64,000 nt of DNA, taken from NCBI GenBank assembly GCA_021234155.1, contig JAJEKV010000003.1, forward strand, positions 7,070,413 to 7,134,412, written 5' to 3'. This document shows positions 58,007-64,000 of the stretch, one piece after another; the first letter of the stretch is position 1, and every line of letters starts with the position of its first letter. Source of the stretch: Isoetes taiwanensis. Taxonomy: Eukaryota; Streptophyta; Lycopodiopsida; Isoetales; Isoetaceae. A program made the translations under genes and the position numbers. The notes under the pieces are model-generated. The model did not search any database and was not told the origin of the DNA. It saw only the letters and a list, made by a program, of their open reading frames with translations.

Positions 58007-60337
58007 TCTTATATTATAAAATTATAGCGTGTGTCTTCAATGGAGCCCTAAATCGGACGGTCGAGGATTTGATTGACCAATGGTGGAGATGATGTGTGCG
58101 TGTCTTCAACTAAAATTTCATCTCGACTATGGCTTCAATATGAAGGGGGAAAGGAAAAGGAGAAAAAGGAAAGGGAAAGGGAAAGGGGGAAAGGGAAAGG
58201 GAAAAGGAAAAGGAAAAAGCGATGAGGAAAAGATAAAAAGAAAAGGGGAAAGGGAAAGATTAAAAGGAAAAACGATGATAAGGTTTTAAAAAAGGGAAAA
58301 GGGAAAAGGGAAGGAAAAAAAAGGAAAAAGCGATGAAAGGGAAAAGGGAAAAGGGCCTCTTTAAAAAGGAAAAGGGGAAGAAAAAGAAAAAGCGATGAAA
58401 GGGGAAAAGGGAAGGGGAAAGGGGAAAAGGGAAAAGGAAAAAGGGGAAGGGAAAAGGAAAAAGCGATGAAGGGAAAATAAGACAAAGAAAAGGGGGATAG
58501 GAAAAGGAAAAAGCGATGAAAGTCCTTGAGGAAAAGGGAAAAAGGAAAAGGGGAAGGGAAAAGTGGAAAAAGCGATGAAAATTCATAAAGGGGAAGGGAA
58601 AAAAAGGGGATCAGAACAGGGGAAAAAAAGGAAAAAGGAAAAAGGGAAGGGAAAAGGAAAAAACGATGAAAGGGAAGGGGGAAAAGGAAGGGGGAAGGAA
58701 AAGGAAAAAAAATGAAAAGGAAAAGGGAAAAAGGGAAAAGGGGAAAAGGGAAAGGAGAAAGGGGAAAAAAAGGAAAAACGGGAGGGAAAATGGGGCAAAA
58801 GGAAAAGGGGAAAGGAAAAGGGAAAAACCGATGAAAGGGAAAAGGGGAAAGGAAAAAGGAAAAAGCGAGAAAAAAGAAAAAGGGGGAAAAGGGAAAAGGG
58901 GAAAGGAAAATCCTTGAAAAAGGGAAAAGGAAAAGGGATGAAAAGGGAAAAGGAGAAAAAGGGAAAAAGGTCCGATGAATGGAAAGGGAAAAGGAAAAGG
59001 GAAAGGGAAAAAGCGAAAAGGGAAAAGGGAAAGGGGATTGGGAAAGGGAAAAAGGAAAAATTTATGAATATATAAAAAGGGGAAAAGGGAAAAGGAATAA
59101 AAAAGAAAGGCAAGAGGAAAAAGGAAGAAAGAAAAGGAAAAAAGGGAAAGATAAAAAAAGAAATAGAAAAAGGAATAGAATAATCCGAGGGGAAAGGAAA
59201 AAAAAAGGGCGTTGAGAAGGAGTAAGAAAGTAAGGGTGAGAAAAAGGAGAAAAACCTTAAGGGAAAATAAGAAAAAGTTTCCAAAGTCCATGGGAAAAAA
59301 GGAAAGTAAATGAGGGGAAAAAAGAGGACTAATTAAAAAGGGCAAAAAGAACTTGGGAAAGGAGCACGAGAAAAAAAAGGAAAAAGGAAAGCGTAAAAAA
59401 AAAAAGAGCAGGGTGAAGAAAGAGAAAAACAAGGGAAGCAAAAAGAGCATCAAGATAAAGAAAAAAGGGAAATGATGGAAAAAAGGAGGAAAAGGGTACC
59501 TTAAAAGTAGAATAGACAAAGGGTAGGGAGCAAGGAATCGAAAAAGGAGGAAAAAGGAAGGAGAAAATGGCCGAGAAAAAGGGAGAAGGTTGAAGGGTGA
59601 GGAAATAGAAAAAAGAAAGGAAAAAGAGCATGGGAAAGGGAAAAGAAAAAAAAAGAAAAAAGAAAGGAGAAAGTGGAAATGGGAAAAGGGGGGGAAGAGG
59701 ATGGGGGAAAGGAAGGAAAAAAGAATTACATAAAAAGGTTGAGAAAAGGGAATGGAAAGAGGCATATGAAAAGGGAAAGGGGGGGCGGGAAAGGAAAATG
59801 TAAAAGAAAGTGGGGGAAAGCGAAAGGAAAGGGATAAAAAGAAGTGGCCATCAAAAGCAAAAGCGGGTGGGTAAAAATTATGAAAAGGGAATGGAAAGTT
59901 GAAAGGATAAAGGGAAGCAAAAAAGGAGAAGGAAAGCAAAAAAGCAAAGGAAAAGGGGAGAGAGAAATGGGAAAAGGAGGCGGGGAAAAGGAGCCGCGTG
60001 ATCAAAGAGGAAGAGGGTGGGGAAAGGAAGAAAAGGGCACATGAAAAAGGTAAGCAAAAAGAGCGAAAAATGCATGAGAAGCGGGAAGAAAGGGGGGAAA
60101 AGGAAAAAGGGAAGAGGAAGGGGAAAACTTGAAATGGAAAAGAGTAGTAGAAAAATGGGAAGAAGCGAGGGAAAGATAAAAGGAAGGAAAATCCATAAGA
60201 AAAAGGCTAAAAAAAAGGGGAAGGGGAAAGGGAAGGCAAAGGGAGGGAGAAGGGGTTAGAAAAAAAAGGAGAATAAAGCTGAAAAGAAATTAAAGGTTCC
60301 TAATTTATGCCCGGCAAAGGGCGGGTACCATTACTAG
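58007..60337 (+). mobile_element. Polypurine Helitron, insertion 2 (copy 2 only)
   Basis: Starts TCTTATATTATAAAATTATAG after a host A (58006). It ends with a GC-rich hairpin-like ATGCCCGGCAAAGGGCGGG and TACCATTA CTAG (60337), followed by T. The first 130 bp align with the 5' segment of insertion 1 (GGACGGTCGAGGATTTGATT). The payload (about 58140-60280) is GGGAAAA-type polypurine with an AAAGCGATGAAAGGG landmark every 55-70 bp in its first 700 bp. Copy 1 shows the empty site AAACAA|TCAAACC near 23556. No protein genes. Confidence 0.85.
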
Positions 60338-60424
60338 TAATAAAAAGATTACGCACACTTTTCTCATTGCGGTCAAAACATTTCTGAGACTTCAACCTAT
60401 GCCCGACAGCTGAGCACCATTTAG
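60338..60424 (+). mobile_element. Read-through tail of Helitron insertion 2
   Basis: Comparison with the copy 1 empty site shows the inserted DNA does not stop at CTAG (60337) but runs to ..CACCATTTAG (60424), then host TCAAACC. The 87-bp tail ends in ATGCCCGACAGCTGAGCACC, resembling a weak Helitron hairpin. This fits transposition past the first terminator to a second 3' end. Confidence 0.6.
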
Positions 60425-60429
60425 TCAAA

Positions 60430-62260
60430 CCATAAAACCATGTGCAAGACATGCATACCGTGCCATCTAAAGGCATTTTCAATGACAACCTCAACATGGG
60501 GTTTATATATCTAGCATCTTGTTGTCTCTAGAGCGGGATGTATTTCTTGGGAGTTATATCTTAAATCTTGACTATCTTCCTTCTAGTTCCGTGGCAAAAG
60601 GAATTCTCTAGGTTTTACTCAATTGATTATGCAAAAGATTTGATTCTATTGAAGACAATCATGTATATTAAAAAAAACCCAAAAGAAACTTTGAGTCAAC
60701 ACTTTTAACGGAGACAAAAATAGTTATCAAAGCGTGTTGCAAGGGCCCTTTCACATCAGTCAACATACTCTTGGGTTTCATGTGAAGGCTCAACGGTGTA
60801 GAATGCACAAAAATGATTGTATAAAGGCTGATAGATTATTAAAACCTCCTTATACCTTGGATATGGTTTTTAAATGTAGTACCATCTGTCAATATAATTA
60901 GAATGCTCACAGTATTTAGTAACAGCAGAGATAAGCGGTGGCACTCTTTAAAAATATCCATCGGGACCTTGAGAAAGAAAGGTTCATGTAGAGGCATGTA
61001 GTCAAGAACTTGAAGAAGCTCCTAGATTTGCAAAAACATGCGCAATAATAAGACAAAAGAAAAGAGATATATCCCCATGGTCTAGATGCTCAAGTCCTTG
61101 AGGTTATGCTTGAAAAAATGTTGAGCTTTAGAAAGTGGGTGGTGATTCATAACTCTCCACATTTTTTTAATAACAAAAGTTATGGGTACATGTTTTCCGG
61201 TGGTTTCCTTAAATCTAATTAGTTTCGGTTTTATCAACATTAGAAGAGTCGGACCCACTTAGATGAAAAACACGGTCAGCCATAGAAGTCCTATAGTTAG
61301 GAAAAAGCGCCAAAGTATTAGGATAAAGGGACTACGGCTTGAGTTGTTATAGCTCCGCCGATGCGACACAACGAACCCATACAAAGCCACTATGTTTGCA
61401 ACCAAATGCTATCCATTTTGAAAAGCGTTCGGTCGGAATCGAGACCAAATCGCTCCTTAGTGTCAGGACTTGCCCTACATTTCTTGATGAACACCAAGAT
61501 GCCGTCGATGCGTGCCACAGGGTAGGTACATTCGGTGTCTTGTAACGAGTCACCTTAAAATTTGGCTGCCGTGATTGGGCACTGGTCAGTGCGGTACATA
61601 TTTGTATATATTTGGGTGTTCGGCATTTTATATGTTAGGGCGGTTGTCGATAGGTGATTCTTTGCCCGCGGTTTTCCCTCGAAACCCATAGAGGGGGGTT
61701 TTTAATCAGGGGCGATGTCAAACTGCTGCGTTTTTGTATTGGGTCCCATAGGCCGATTGGTCTCCGTGGACCGATAAAAATACCTTCCTTCCTTCCTTCC
61801 TTCCAACCAAGATGGCCACTTCGAAATTATATGAATAATGTGATCGACTAATTAAAAATGGCAAAACAAACATCGAACTACCAAAGAAGAGGATCGTTCT
61901 GGCAATTTAAAACATATGCATAGTGATGAGAACCTCTTGTAACATGCGGAAGGCAAAAGCATTTACAACATCCTTCGGGCATGAGAAAATAGGGTTAACA
62001 TCTCAAAGCGTACCTTAAATTGACATAGTCAAAAAATCGAAATCAAAAAAGCACCATTCTTTGCAAAGTCCTACATGCTCAAATATCATTTGCAGCAGCC
62101 TATATATGCCACTTTCGTCTTGGTTGAAGCCCGGACTATATTTTGATAACCGTCTTTGCCAAGCATTTTGCTCCAGCCCATAAAAGTTGATGCCTCTGGC
62201 GAAGGTGCTCATGAAACCCGGAAGGAATGAAAATAGAATGTTTGAGCACTGTAAATGCCC
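60430..62260 (-). pseudogene. Unrecognised minus-strand gene-like region, copy 2
   Basis: Counterpart of 23560-25380, immediately right of the Helitron tail. An open run at 62015-62212 contains GLEQNAWQRRLSKYSPGFNQ. The TTCC repeat recurs at 61785-61805. Confidence 0.25.
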
Positions 62261-62989
62261 ATGCTATTGCTCTATCAAGCTGTTTTTTCATGAGACATCT
62301 TGGCAATGTCAAATCCTTGTAGGCATTACTGTTGCCCTAAATACCTTGTGATGGTAAGCGATGTCAGAAGCGGATACCACATGCGGCCATCTTTGCATGA
62401 GCGGAGATCCGCGAGAAAAAGGCTGTGATGGTCTTTAGCTTTCATATCTTTGAACCAAAAAATGGATAACCCTGAAATATGATTGTCGGAAGAACCTCCA
62501 GCGGCTTTTAGGATGATATGCCATAAAAATAGGTGCGGATCAATTGTCTTCTTTCATAGTAATGAGGAAGCGGGGAAAAGAAATACCAAAATCAGAATAG
62601 GTTAAGCTCGAGCAAGGTAAATCCTATTAGAACTCAAAATCTTGATAATGTTTTTCGCTCCCTTTCGGTCTTGGACCACCATAGCTGCAAGCGTACCATA
62701 GAATAGGCTAAAAAACCCTAAGAAATGACAAAGCGAATCTTGGGAACGGGGCTTGCCATGGCTGGGTTGTGGCATTGAGATGTGATAGCTGAACCGGAAG
62801 CTTTACGAAGTGTTATTTTTTTTTTTTTTTCTTCAAAGCGACCTTGGCATCATCCAGGTTTAAGCAATTGACATGCTCCCCTCGCAAACCATTGAAGCCA
62901 TCAGCTTTCTTTCTGCTTTCACGCTCTGTTTAGATAGGGCGCGCGTCGTTGCCCTCTTTTTATGTTGAATCTCAAGTCCCTTAGAAAGA

Positions 62990-63043
62990 TGAATTCTCAC
63001 CGTTGGATCTAAAAGTGGTCCATTATAACATTATAATATAAGA
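62990..63043 (-). mobile_element. Lone Helitron 5' terminus, copy 2
   Basis: Reads A|TCTTATATTATAATGTTATA on the minus strand from 63043, then ATGGACCACTTTTAGATCC. Counterpart of 26158. Confidence 0.55.
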
Positions 63044-63324
63044 TTGTTTCAAGCTCGTAGTTTTGATATAACTATTATAGCGAGCATGTTACAAGCTGTT
63101 ATCAAAGGTCTTCAAACTTATGACATTCTTGAGCTGAGGCCGGTTTGAATGCAAGTCAACATGATTGAAGGGTTATCCCATAGTTCGATTATGGTCCTCG
63201 GTGGTGGCTAAGCGGCCTTAAGAACTTCCATATGTGGGGATGAGTATAGGACCTTCAAACTATCAAGGCAAAGCCTGATGGGACGATTTGGAGTAACACA
63301 TCAAAAGGCCTATGGAAAGGCTAT

Positions 63325-63840
63325 TTGTATTTGTTTTGCAAGTCGGTTGAAGACACATCAATAATGAAAATTTTTAATATTCTATCTTCTTTACTTATAT
63401 CAAGGGCTAGCGGACCAAGAAAGTTTAGTGAGGATGGTTTAGAAGAATTAATTACCTTTTATGGAACACCAAAAAGAAAGTCAAGGGATCTGAGGAAGGC
63501 ATTGCCTTCAATTGATCACCGAAGTGTGGAGGTGAGTATCACGTTTGGATTACAAAATCCATGCTTTAGCTAATTGGCGACATAAGAGCATGGAAGATGT
63601 TTGTGCTATGATATGATGCTTCAAACCAAACAAAGGAGATGCGTTTCAAAAACATTCTAGCGTTGCTTCAAATTTCTTTAGTTCAATGTGCTAGCAATGC
63701 AATTTGTGAAAACATATTCAGCCATAGAACTAACATCAAAACAAGAGGCGTCCATTGATGGGAACCTGAGTTTAAATGCAAGTCTTTCATTTGTTGTAAA
63801 TCGTTTTGGTAAAAGCAAGAGACTTTGACTTGAGGAAAGA
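63325..63840 (+). pseudogene. hAT transposase C-terminal part with dimerisation region (copy 2, R4)
   Basis: Counterpart of 26447. Shows EDTSIMKIFNILSSLLIS, ELITFYGTP, ALPSIDHRSVEV, then composite CASNAICE..FS, NIKTR and LSLNASLSFVVNRFGKSK, which fits the 'LNALLRI' helix after IKT in hAT proteins. Confidence 0.55.
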
Positions 63841-64000
63841 ATATAGAATTGTGGAAAGAGGCTGATGTCGAATTCGCCTTATCTATCTTGGTGAACCAAG
63901 ATGCTACTTAGTTTAGTAAGTGGCTGATAGTAATGTAATTGACCTAAAATTTTGATATATAGTGGGCTATCTATGTACTACCCACAAAAATGGCTTTGTG
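63498..64000. repeat. Repeat R4 (copy 2 counterpart of R2, cut by the window)
   Basis: Starts GGCATTGCCTTCAATTGATCACC in continuous frame with upstream hAT sequence, as in R2. Truncated at the window end. Confidence 0.75.

Larger units (their letters stand above)
38795..64000. repeat. Copy 2 of the ~38.5-kb direct duplication (right end outside the window)
   Basis: Homology to copy 1 starts at the base matching window position 1, so the true left border is unknown. The transposase gene that runs off the window in copy 1 continues here down to 38217. The right end is cut by the window. The only large sequence unique to this copy is a Helitron with a read-through tail at 58007-60424. Copy 1 has the unoccupied site for it near 23556. 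Confidence 0.9.

Noticed and set aside
1-64000. tRNA, rRNA, snRNA or organelle-derived genes
   Set aside because: Reading both strands for conserved boxes and cloverleaf arms found nothing convincing. A tRNAscan/Infernal run would settle it.

Overview
The window looks like nuclear DNA of a land plant, possibly a seedless one (moss or fern). It is AT-rich, has short introns with GT..AG borders, and carries plant Helitrons, a hAT transposase and a DUF7869-like transposase. Nearly every reading frame is broken by small indels. Where two copies of the same DNA can be compared, the indels and substitutions sit mostly at CG and CAG/CTG sites, while neighbouring AT-rich stretches are identical. Many frameshifts may therefore be read or assembly errors, and the protein descriptions here are composites across frames. 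No rRNA, tRNA or CRISPR array was recognised. Family names come from recognised motifs, not from database searches.

The largest structure is a direct duplication. Bases 1-27113 match 38795-64000, a period of about 38.4-38.8 kb. The window therefore holds about 1.65 units of a tandem or segmental duplication, or a false duplication made by assembly. The copies differ structurally. Copy 1 has a 420-bp tandem doubling (11631-12458), a Helitron (18162-20024) and a 2.3-kb insertion (about 20883-23193). Copy 2 has a different Helitron insertion (58007-60424). Each copy supplies the empty site for the other.

Each unit holds, in order: (1) a minus-strand DUF7869-like transposase gene; (2) an 11-kb run of plus-strand units, namely a small acidic protein, a 41-codon ORF, a Gly-rich protein, several unrecognised broken genes and an FCP1/NIF phosphatase-like domain, several of them preceded by a GC-rich GGCGTG motif in AT-rich DNA, with a dense palindromic array at 7965-8225; (3) a 1.6-kb repeat R made of a hAT 3' end plus the 3' part of an unknown minus-strand gene; (4) two small tandem repeats and a spliced minus-strand gene for a basic coiled-coil-like protein; (5) a ZNF862-type hAT transposase gene broken by Helitrons and other insertions; (6) a second copy of R.

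The single-copy middle (28260-38200) is AT-rich and gene-poor. It holds a possible terminal exon, a local duplication that received a 672-bp TIR element with 8-bp target duplications, a lone Helitron 3' end, and a small Lys/Arg-rich minus-strand gene.

The most unusual feature is the pair of Helitrons. They have canonical 5' TC and 3' hairpin-CTAG ends, but their payload is 1.7-2.1 kb of almost pure polypurine (GGGAAAA-type) DNA. The second one appears to have transposed past its own 3' end.
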